Assembly (NCBI GenBank): GCA_025999115.1
Contig: BNWW01000004.1
Coordinates: 1-50,166, forward strand
DNA: 50,166 nucleotides
Source of the DNA: Bacteroidia bacterium
Lineage (GTDB): Bacteria; Bacteroidota; Bacteroidia; Bacteroidales; Azobacteroidaceae
Reading direction: 5' to 3'
This document shows positions 33,587 through 41,630 of the stretch, one piece after another; the first letter of the stretch is position 1, and the number at the start of each line of letters is the position of its first letter. Made by a program: the position numbers and the translations under genes. Under the pieces are notes generated by a model that ran no database searches, was not told the origin of the DNA, and worked only from the letters and a program-made list of their open reading frames with translations.

Positions 33587-34818
33587 CATTTCTCCTCTCT
33601 TTCATTCATCTCTCCCAAAATATTCTTCATAACAAAGTAAGAGAATGACTGCAAAACCGTAACCAAAGGCAAGGTAAATATCAAAGCGGCATTGTCTGAA
33701 ATAGTATAAGTTATCAGGATAAAAGTTCCGCAACCCAGAAAACGCCCAACATATAATCCCCATTCATGGCTGAATAAATAAGAAAATTCATTCCTGTTTT
33801 CCCTGTCTTTCAGAAAATCAATCACCTTCATTTGCAACGGGAAATAAGCCAAATCAAACATCGGACGAGCTACAATCATCATCAATAAAAAGATAAGAAC
33901 TGACGCTGCACTGAAAAATATGGAATTAATGAAAGAACCTGCAACAAAAAGAAGAACCGCAATCCCCCAAATTTGTAACCGGTGCTGTGGCTTGGAAAAA
34001 CGCCCTATTACATACATCAATACCGCCGTTAATAACGAACTGATACTCTGCATGGTACCCAGTGCACCCTCTTCTCCGACAAGTTTCATAATCAGCATGG
34101 CAGGCGCCGTTACAATAAAACCTTGAACCAATCCTTTCAATACGGCGACAACCAACATTTTGTACCATAACTTGTCGTATTTGAAATAAATAAACCGGCT
34201 TTTTTGAGGCTTTTGGTATGCACCCTTGTTGATAAGAACTGATGCCAAAACGGTAATAATTATCACAACATAAATAACCAACCTGTATGCAAAATTGATA
34301 TTTGAAACCCACGAAACATGTTCCGCCGACTGAATAAACCAGCCAACACTTACAGGCACAATCACAAAAGTGAAAGTATTGAAAAACGTTTCCAGTCCGT
34401 AATAATAATTCCGGTTATTATCGGTCGTACAAATAAGAACTAAATAATCCCTGTTTGCCCAAAAGAAACCAAACGACATGCCCATAATCAAGCCGGCAAC
34501 GCCGATTCCGGTAAAATCCAACACAGGCAGCGACGTCATAACCAACATGGATATTCCGCTCAAAAGCATTCCGAAAGCATACAACAAGCCCGGATTGACC
34601 TTATTCAACAAGTAACCGTTTACAAGAAATGTGAGAGGTATTCCGGTATAAACCGTCAACTGGTAAATCACTACCCTGCCCACATCGGAGGAATTGCGCA
34701 TAATGTAGGCTGCGACAAAAATATCTACTACAGGTAATACAAAGGCATACATAAAAGAGGTCAACAACAGAGTCCTTGTATTTTTAGGTTGACTCAAAAA
34801 CAACTTTACTTCGTTCAT
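33574..34818 (-). CDS. MFS transporter of the glycan locus
   Basis: A 414-residue protein with about twelve hydrophobic helices and MFS character (GVAGLIMGMSFGFFWANRDYLV between helices; GRFLGCGTFILITYTI near the end). A charged connection (KGAYQKPQKSRFIYFKYDK) splits the halves near residue 205. It faces the HTCS gene across 254 bp, so it probably imports mono- or oligosaccharides released by the locus; the sugar is not known. It takes the place usually held by SusC/SusD in such loci. Confidence 0.85.
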   Translation of the reverse strand: MNEVKLFLSQPKNTRTLLLTSFMYAFVLPVVDIFVAAYIMRNSSDVGRVVIYQLTVYTGIPLTFLVNGYLLNKVNPGLLYAFGMLLSGISMLVMTSLPVLDFTGIGVAGLIMGMSFGFFWANRDYLVLICTTDNNRNYYYGLETFFNTFTFVIVPVSVGWFIQSAEHVSWVSNINFAYRLVIYVVIIITVLASVLINKGAYQKPQKSRFIYFKYDKLWYKMLVVAVLKGLVQGFIVTAPAMLIMKLVGEEGALGTMQSISSLLTAVLMYVIGRFSKPQHRLQIWGIAVLLFVAGSFINSIFFSAASVLIFLLMMIVARPMFDLAYFPLQMKVIDFLKDRENRNEFSYLFSHEWGLYVGRFLGCGTFILITYTISDNAALIFTLPLVTVLQSFSYFVMKNILGEMNEREEKCQTE

Positions 34819-34863
34819 ATTTATACTATTTGATAAAAGATTATTCTTTTTCTATCCATTGGG

Positions 34864-34871
34864 CAAATGTA
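34864..34871 (-). promoter_or_regulatory. -7 box of the MFS gene
   Basis: TACATTTG on the minus strand (34871-34864) fits TAnnTTTG, about 46 nt before the ATG at 34818. CTTG at 34893-34890 (18-nt gap) could serve as a -33 box. Confidence 0.5.
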
Positions 34872-34890
34872 TAGGTTATCAACCCAATCC

Positions 34891-34992
34891 AAGTACACTG
34901 GAATATCAAAAAAGTATATATATCTTCCCAAAAGCAGACGTTTTTTTCATATTTTTCCTTCAAGTATACTTATATGAAACCAAAAGATACTT
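34891..34992. promoter_or_regulatory. Paired 21-bp-spaced AGTAT half-sites between MFS and HTCS genes
   Basis: On the plus strand AAGTACAC (34891) and AAGTATAT (34912) start 21 bp apart. On the minus strand AGTATCTT (from 34991) and AGTATACT (from 34970) also start 21 bp apart. The 39158-39193 operator uses AGTATACC with the same 21-bp period, so these may be weaker sites of the same HTCS regulator. The sites are short and A/T-rich, so chance is possible. Confidence 0.4.
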
Positions 34993-35072
34993 TCGACAAG
35001 GATAATATGTATAATTTTAGCATTTGAAAAATTCATATTACTTTTATCACTAAATAGAAGGGAAAATAAGAG

Positions 35073-38000
35073 ATGAAAAAATATATTTTTGTACACCTGA
35101 TTACAATACTTTTTTTTGTTAACAGTATTCATGCGAATGAAATTAACTATGCACAATTAACAAATGCTTCGGGATTGTCGAACAGTTCCGTCAATTGTAT
35201 ATTGCAGGATTCTCAACAAATTATATGGTTCGGAACATGGGACGGACTCAATTCTTTTAACGGCAAAGAATTCAAAACCTACAAACCCGATCCGGGAAAC
35301 CCTCAAGCAATCAGCGATAATAACATCAGAAACATCATTGAACAAAGAAGCGGTATATTGTGGATTACTACCATTCACGGCATTAACAGAATGAACGTAA
35401 ATAATTCAACGTTTCAAAGCTACTATTTCGGCTACGAAAAAAGTTATCCGGTAGCTTTGCCCGAAATTTATGCGATAACCAAATCGTCAGACAACACCAT
35501 ATTCTGTTCCGTTTACGAATGGGGAATCTCTTTTTATGACGAAGAAAAACAGGATTTTCAAGCTATAAACACACCGTTAATATCTACACAAGACATTCGG
35601 AATATCAAAATCGATAAAAAAGATAACCTTTGGATTCTGCATAAAAACGGCAATTTGGATATTGCCCGCTGGGAACACGATAAAAAAGGAAATATCATTA
35701 TAACGGAATGTACAAAGAATATCCTGTCGAATATCGGACTTCTGCAATATTCGGATAATCAATATATCCTTGCATTAGATGAAAATAAAAAAATCTATGT
35801 TTATGACACAAGTTGCGACAAAAAAATAGGAGAATATGATTTGAAAAAAATTATTTCCCATGCATCAATCTTAAGAATAGACATAATTGATCAAACACTC
35901 TATATTTCTCCCGGAACCGGAAGCTATTATACAAGAATGCTTTATGGAGAATCCGCACCTGTATTCAATGAAAAGATGAAAAGTATCAGAATCAATTATT
36001 TCTACAAAGGCGATCAAAACATACTGTGGTTGGGAACCGACGGCGACGGCATTTATATGTGCTACGATAAAAATAAACTTTTCAATACTATCCGGTTGAC
36101 CAAAGAACAAAGTATCGTCAGATCATTTTGTGAAGACAGCCTCAAAAGACTGTGGATTGCAACAAAAGGTGGCGGAATTGCTGTCCTCGAAAATTACAAT
36201 ACTCCTGACTGTAAAGTTGCAGCCGAATACAACACGAACAACGGACTGCTCAATAATTCCGTCTATACGATCACCAAAGCCTTTGGAGGAGATTTGTTTA
36301 TAGGTTCGGATGGAAGTGGAATAAATATCTTCTCCCGCAATACTTTATCAACTCTCGACATGAGTGACATGTCGACCAATATACCTTACCAGATATATGC
36401 CATATACTGTTCCGAAAAAGATTCAACTTTATGGGTTGGCACTTCGGAATTCGGATTATATAAAATAAAAGTAACAAAAAATTCAAAATCTTATAAAGCA
36501 ATTCAATACAAACAATACCTGCATGATAAAAACGACGAAAAATCCCTTACCAACAATATCATTTATACCATTGTTCCGGCAGACGATAAACACCTTTGGG
36601 TCGGCACACGAGGAGGCGGACTGAATTATTTTGACATTGAAAAAGAGACGTTCGATTCTTTCCGGTATACTTCGGAAGATGACCGGTCGATTAGCAGCAA
36701 TGATATACTTTATTTATACAAAAGTAAAAACGGAGATTTATGGATCGGCACCAGCGCCGGATTGAACCTGTTGAAAAAAGAAAATAAACAGGCCGGTATC
36801 TTTATCAGATATACCCTTTTAGACGGTTTACCCAACAATACAGTACACGGCATTGTAGAAGACAACAGTGGAAACATTTGGTTAAGCACAAATAAAGGGC
36901 TTGCCAAAATCAACCGGATCAATAATCAGATTACGACTTATTATCAATATAACGGGCTTCAAAATAACGAATTTTCCGATGGAGCATGTTATAAAAACGA
37001 GAAAGACAACAGCCTCTTTTTCGGAGGAATTTCCGGCTTTAACATCTTCAACCACGATCAAATATCCTTGAGAAACTTTGTTCCCAATTTTTACATTTCA
37101 TCATTCAAAATATTCAATAAGGAAGTAAACATGAATGAAAGAATCAGGACAACTAAAAACGGAAATGAAGAATTAATATTGAATCACAATGAAAATTTCT
37201 TCAGTTTCAACTTCTTATCCATTGATTACATTCAAAACGAAAGCTGTGAATACAAATACATGCTTAAAGGTATAGACAAAGATTGGGTGATGAACGGAAA
37301 TTTGGGTTATGTGACCTACACCAATGTCAAACCGGGAAAATATACATTATTTGTGTATTACACCAATGGAGATAAAGTGTGGATTGAAAAGCCCTATACA
37401 TTAGACATTTTGGTTAAACCGCCATTTTGGCAAACACCTCTCGCTTATTTTATCTATGTATTGATTTTTACCTTTTTATGTTATTTGACTTATGTAATCA
37501 TAAAAAGGAGAATGACCCGGAAAAGAAAACTTTTAATTGAACGCTTGGAAAGACAGGAACAGGAAAATATTCATGAAGCTAAACTCCGCTTCTTTACGAA
37601 TATCGCCCACGAATTTTACACTCCAATCACATTGATATACGGACCCTGCGAAAAAATCCTTGAACACAGTCACGATAAGTACATCACAAAGTATATTAAC
37701 ATTATCAGATCTAATGCCGAAAGAATGAAGCATCTCATCAGCGAATTGATGGAATTCAGGAAAGTAGACACCGAACATGCCAAGATCATACCAAGCAAAA
37801 TCAACGTAACAGAGCTTATTTCAGGCATCAGCGACTCTTACGCCGAAATCGCCGAAGAAAACAAAATAGATTTTAAGACGAATCTGCCGAAAACCGATAT
37901 TCATTGGATAAGCGACGGTGATTCTCTCGAAAAAATTCTCTTCAACATCCTCTCCAATGCCTTCAAATACACTCCCAAAGAAGGTTATATATACATTGAC

Positions 38001-39158
38001 GCAACTCAAAACGATGAAATTTTGACTTTCAATATCACCAATTCCGGTAAAGGAATTAAACCTGAAAATATCGATGAGATTTTCGACCGGTTTAAAATCC
38101 TTGATGATTTTGAAAATCAAATAGAAAAAGGAAATACAGGCCGTAATGGCATCGGACTTGCATTAACCAAATCATTGGTTACTTTACTGAACGGAAATAT
38201 CAAAGTTGAAAGTGAACCCGACCAGTACACTACTTTTATTATTGAATTGCCATTACTGGAAATCTCACCTGAAAGTGAATCCGGAACAGAAAAAGAAGAG
38301 TTTGCAAAAACCGGAAACGCCCCCAAAAAAGTTAACAGCAAACTCCAATTTCAGCTGCAACAATTACCTTCCGGTTCAGACGGCAGTCCTCTGATACTTA
38401 TCGTTGATGATGAAAAGGAAATTCGCGATTTAATCCGCGATACATTAAGCGAAAAATATACCAACATCATGGAAGCCTCCAACGGGTTGGAAGCCTTGGA
38501 ATTGATGAAAACAAAGCGCCCCAATCTGATCATAAGCGACATCATTATGCCCGAAATGGACGGTATTGAACTTGCCAAAGAATTGAAATCAAATATATTT
38601 ACCAATCATTTGCCAATCATTTTCCTTTCTGCAAAAACATCTGTCGAAGACCAGATTCTGGCAGCTCAAAGCGGCTCCGACATCTACATCACTAAACCAT
38701 TCCACCCCAAACACATAATGGCCGCTGTCGAAAATATTCTCGTCAAACACAAGTTAATTCAGGAATATTATAATTCTTCTGTAACAGCTTTTGAAATGCT
38801 GGAAAACGGAAATGTTATCCATAAAGAAGACAAGGAACTTCTAATAAAAATCATCCGGTTCATTGAAGAAAACATGGACGATGAACGTTTGTCTCCATCC
38901 TATATCAGCGAACAAATAGGTATGAGTAAAATAACAATGTACCGAAAAATAAAAGAAACAGTAAACCAGACTCCAAGCGAATTCATTAAAACTATCAAAA
39001 TGAACCATTCAATCTACTTGCTGCTTTCAACAAACCTCACCGTGCAGGAAATAATGTTCAGATGCGGCTTCAACAATAAATCTTACTTTTATAAGGAGTT
39101 CCTGAAAATGTATAATTGTACACCGAAAGAATACAGGAATAAAAATAATCCGTCATGA
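35073..39158 (+). CDS. Hybrid two-component system regulator (HTCS): periplasmic sensor, histidine kinase, receiver, AraC DNA-binding
   Basis: The 1361-residue protein has a signal peptide, two seven-bladed propellers built of Reg_prop-type repeats (WFGTWDGLNSFNG; LWIGTSAGLNLL; IWLSTNKGLAKI) to about 690, a Y_Y_Y domain (about 705-785), one membrane helix (about 790-812), a histidine kinase with His846 (AHEFYTP), an ATPase (NILSNAFKYTP; GNTGRNGIGLAL), a receiver with Asp1112/Asp1113, phospho-acceptor Asp1156 (ISDIIMPEMDG) and Lys1208, and an AraC helix-turn-helix pair (about 1263-1358, ISEQIGMSKITMYRKIK; FNNKSYFYKEFLKMY). HTCS proteins sense glycan oligosaccharides in the periplasm and activate adjacent genes. 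The H-box has Tyr where Arg is usual (HEFYTP). Confidence 0.96.
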   Translation: MKKYIFVHLITILFFVNSIHANEINYAQLTNASGLSNSSVNCILQDSQQIIWFGTWDGLNSFNGKEFKTYKPDPGNPQAISDNNIRNIIEQRSGILWITTIHGINRMNVNNSTFQSYYFGYEKSYPVALPEIYAITKSSDNTIFCSVYEWGISFYDEEKQDFQAINTPLISTQDIRNIKIDKKDNLWILHKNGNLDIARWEHDKKGNIIITECTKNILSNIGLLQYSDNQYILALDENKKIYVYDTSCDKKIGEYDLKKIISHASILRIDIIDQTLYISPGTGSYYTRMLYGESAPVFNEKMKSIRINYFYKGDQNILWLGTDGDGIYMCYDKNKLFNTIRLTKEQSIVRSFCEDSLKRLWIATKGGGIAVLENYNTPDCKVAAEYNTNNGLLNNSVYTITKAFGGDLFIGSDGSGINIFSRNTLSTLDMSDMSTNIPYQIYAIYCSEKDSTLWVGTSEFGLYKIKVTKNSKSYKAIQYKQYLHDKNDEKSLTNNIIYTIVPADDKHLWVGTRGGGLNYFDIEKETFDSFRYTSEDDRSISSNDILYLYKSKNGDLWIGTSAGLNLLKKENKQAGIFIRYTLLDGLPNNTVHGIVEDNSGNIWLSTNKGLAKINRINNQITTYYQYNGLQNNEFSDGACYKNEKDNSLFFGGISGFNIFNHDQISLRNFVPNFYISSFKIFNKEVNMNERIRTTKNGNEELILNHNENFFSFNFLSIDYIQNESCEYKYMLKGIDKDWVMNGNLGYVTYTNVKPGKYTLFVYYTNGDKVWIEKPYTLDILVKPPFWQTPLAYFIYVLIFTFLCYLTYVIIKRRMTRKRKLLIERLERQEQENIHEAKLRFFTNIAHEFYTPITLIYGPCEKILEHSHDKYITKYINIIRSNAERMKHLISELMEFRKVDTEHAKIIPSKINVTELISGISDSYAEIAEENKIDFKTNLPKTDIHWISDGDSLEKILFNILSNAFKYTPKEGYIYIDATQNDEILTFNITNSGKGIKPENIDEIFDRFKILDDFENQIEKGNTGRNGIGLALTKSLVTLLNGNIKVESEPDQYTTFIIELPLLEISPESESGTEKEEFAKTGNAPKKVNSKLQFQLQQLPSGSDGSPLILIVDDEKEIRDLIRDTLSEKYTNIMEASNGLEALELMKTKRPNLIISDIIMPEMDGIELAKELKSNIFTNHLPIIFLSAKTSVEDQILAAQSGSDIYITKPFHPKHIMAAVENILVKHKLIQEYYNSSVTAFEMLENGNVIHKEDKELLIKIIRFIEENMDDERLSPSYISEQIGMSKITMYRKIKETVNQTPSEFIKTIKMNHSIYLLLSTNLTVQEIMFRCGFNNKSYFYKEFLKMYNCTPKEYRNKNNPS

Positions 39159-39193
39159 GTATACCTATTTGGAAACATAGTATACCCCTTTGC
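39158..39193 (+). promoter_or_regulatory. Putative HTCS operator: 15-bp direct repeat with 21-bp period
   Basis: AGTATACCTATTTGG (39158-39172) and AGTATACCCCTTTGC (39179-39193) agree at 12 of 15 positions and start 21 bp apart, two helix turns, as expected for two AraC-type domains on one DNA face. It begins inside the HTCS stop region and ends 14 nt before the -7 box of the enzyme operon. Confidence 0.65.
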
Positions 39194-39206
39194 AACCGGT
39201 ATAACG

Positions 39207-39214
39207 TACCTTTG
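39207..39214 (+). promoter_or_regulatory. -7 box of the glycosidase operon
   Basis: TACCTTTG fits TAnnTTTG, 31 nt before the ATG at 39245. No TTTG lies 19-21 nt upstream; the operator repeat covers that place, typical of an activator-dependent promoter. Confidence 0.6.
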
Positions 39215-39244
39215 TCAATATTTTTATTTTTAAATTTTTACACC

Positions 39245-41620
39245 ATGAATAAAAAAATCTACAACAGGATTAAAATTCTTTTTATAATCCAGTTTTTCTA
39301 TCTGATTAATTGTTTGTCTGTTTTTGCAGATTCATCAACTATCTACACAATAGATATATCTTCGTTGAATGAAGAAGAAGTCGCTGCTGTCGCCGTTCTT
39401 CAAGGACTGGCAAACCGTGAAAAACCGCAAATAATGATAGAACCCAAAGATAAGGGTTGCTTTCACGGAAGCGGATACAGGTTTGAAGACGAAAACTTGC
39501 AACGAGATGGCTTAATCGCTATTTCCCAAGCTACTCTGGATAAATATCCCGCATTGGAAGACGTTTTTAAGGAATATTACGGTAAAACGTATAATTGTAC
39601 TTTTCAAGAAACCGGCTTCGATGAACTGTTTACCGCTTTTTCTTCCTTATATAACGGAACTGTGAAATATGCGGCGCTCACCGGCACAGCCGGTATCGCT
39701 GTTGCAGCAACTGTCTGTGGAATAGAAGATGCTATCCCCGTTACAAACAATCTGTTGGATAAACATCCGCTCCTGAAAGAAAAAACCTTGCTGGTCGACC
39801 TGACTACCAAAGGCTTCAGGAATAAACTCGCCGCTCACCGCTGGGCTGTCAATGAATATTTATCCCGAACATCGGCAGAAGCTGCTTACTCGTTCTGGAA
39901 TGGAGAACGTTGCCTCTACTCCCTTGATTACGCCATATCCAAACGCTTGTTCTCTTTCTATCTGTCTTATGCCGATTCAAATATTCATACCGACGGTGGT
40001 CAGTCTTTCCCTTACGATAATGACGAAGCTGCATTACTGAATGAAATATTTGCACATCTCAATCCCGGCAGCAGCATAATCGGCTGGGGCGATCCAAACG
40101 AATATGTATTGCAAGCCCGTTGTGGAGAAGTCGGGCACGCATTGATTTGTTCCAACGCTTCGCCGAATATGTCTCTTCATGCAGTATTTCCTGCCAACGT
40201 AACCTCTTTCAAGCAAATCCGGAATCTGAACGAAAACGATGCAACCCTGGAAAATAAGATTTACATCACTTTCAGCATCAGTGAAGGCGATACATATAAA
40301 TCTATCGGAAACCTGATGCAAGGCGGAACATGGTTGCACGATAAACGGGGTATTATTCCTTTCAACTGGCCGGTTAATCCGAGAATCCTCCAATTGCTTC
40401 CGGCTCTGGGCAGGTTCTATTACGAAAACATGACTGAAAACGATTATTTTTATATGCCAACCTCAGGTATAGGATATTTTGATGCCGGACATTCGACTGC
40501 CGAAGCCCGGTTGATATACGCTCAAAAGAACCGGGAAGCAGCGGAATTTACGGATATGCATTACATGGATATTTGGTGGAACAGCGTTCCCGAAAAAGAC
40601 AAATGGATACAAAGCATGGGCGTAAAAGGCTATACCGAATGGACAAGTTCCCAGTTCGTTGATTATGGAGGTGTGATACCCCGTATCAGCAGCGACATGT
40701 ATTATGATCTCTATATGCCTCCAACAAAGAGAATTCCTTTTAATATGGCTAAATACATCAAGCAACAGACATCATCTGTTTCGAACGATTCTCCATGGTT
40801 TATTCACGTTTATGCCTGTGACCCCACATTTGCCGCAGAAGTGATGAAAAACCTTCCTTCCGAAAGATTCAAAGCTGTTTGCATGGACGAATTCTTTATT
40901 TTGGCCGAAAAAGCAAAAAGCAAAATATCCGGAAAATATATAAACAAAAATAACGAGTTGATCAATCAATTAATAAACGAAACCGAAGTCTATCGTTTTG
41001 AAGACGATTTTAACACACCCTCAAGATGGGAAACAGTGGGCGCCAAATACGAAATTAAAGATGGCGAGATGATGATTACACCCGATGGTACATCTTATTA
41101 TTCTTTGATTACAAAGCAGGATAATAAGTTCGACACAAATAACTACCCTCTTTTGGCAGCAAGAGTAACACAATTCCCTCCAAATAATGTGGATTGGTAC
41201 ATGAAACTTTTTGATGGCATGAGAGATATTCCGATGAAAGTGACCAATAATGCAGTTGAAGGTTTTCCTGATATATATGTTTGGAACATGAAAGAAGCCA
41301 CCGGTTGGGGCACAATTCATACGAGCAATTTACAACTCGTGCTCGAAACGGCTTCTTCAGACGACATGCAGGGGTTTCAAATGAAATACGACTGGGTAAA
41401 GACTTTTGAAAGTATGGAACAATTGTTTTCGGAATTGGGCAGCTCCGGATTGAAAAATATAGCAGGTGAAACAGGCGATTCTTACGTAATCGACACAAAA
41501 TATTACACTCTTCAAGGAGTCGAAATACAACATCCGGCGGAAATTGGAGTTTATATTGTAAGAAAGATTTATCAATCTCGAAAAGAAGAAATAACAAAAT
41601 TGATTTTGAACAAAAAATAA
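39245..41620 (+). CDS. GxGYxYP-type putative glycoside hydrolase with T9SS-like tail
   Basis: The 791-residue product has a signal peptide (MNKKIYNRIKILFIIQFFYLINCLSVFA). The opening DISSLNEEEVAAVAVLQGLANREKPQIMI resembles the N-terminal domain of GxGYxYP proteins, and SGIGYFD near residue 405 sits where the GxGYxYP motif is expected, though YP is FD here. A beta-sandwich-like part follows (FEDDFNTPSRWETVG...), and the end (YYTLQGVEIQHPAEIGVYIVRK) looks like a T9SS type A sorting domain. Family members are presumed glycosidases without proven activity. Chosen ATG has the signal peptide; an upstream ATG at 39155 precedes the promoter. The GH92 gene follows by 10 nt. Confidence 0.75.
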   Translation: MNKKIYNRIKILFIIQFFYLINCLSVFADSSTIYTIDISSLNEEEVAAVAVLQGLANREKPQIMIEPKDKGCFHGSGYRFEDENLQRDGLIAISQATLDKYPALEDVFKEYYGKTYNCTFQETGFDELFTAFSSLYNGTVKYAALTGTAGIAVAATVCGIEDAIPVTNNLLDKHPLLKEKTLLVDLTTKGFRNKLAAHRWAVNEYLSRTSAEAAYSFWNGERCLYSLDYAISKRLFSFYLSYADSNIHTDGGQSFPYDNDEAALLNEIFAHLNPGSSIIGWGDPNEYVLQARCGEVGHALICSNASPNMSLHAVFPANVTSFKQIRNLNENDATLENKIYITFSISEGDTYKSIGNLMQGGTWLHDKRGIIPFNWPVNPRILQLLPALGRFYYENMTENDYFYMPTSGIGYFDAGHSTAEARLIYAQKNREAAEFTDMHYMDIWWNSVPEKDKWIQSMGVKGYTEWTSSQFVDYGGVIPRISSDMYYDLYMPPTKRIPFNMAKYIKQQTSSVSNDSPWFIHVYACDPTFAAEVMKNLPSERFKAVCMDEFFILAEKAKSKISGKYINKNNELINQLINETEVYRFEDDFNTPSRWETVGAKYEIKDGEMMITPDGTSYYSLITKQDNKFDTNNYPLLAARVTQFPPNNVDWYMKLFDGMRDIPMKVTNNAVEGFPDIYVWNMKEATGWGTIHTSNLQLVLETASSDDMQGFQMKYDWVKTFESMEQLFSELGSSGLKNIAGETGDSYVIDTKYYTLQGVEIQHPAEIGVYIVRKIYQSRKEEITKLILNKK

Positions 41621-41630
41621 TAGAACTCAA

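Noticed and set aside
39155..39244. Upstream ATG of the GxGYxYP gene overlapping the HTCS stop
   Set aside because: The operator repeat and -7 box lie downstream of it, and the signal peptide starts at 39245.
41109..41630. 173-codon minus-strand frame opposite the GxGYxYP gene end
   Set aside because: Antisense shadow with no family resemblance; sense frame continues to a T9SS-like tail.
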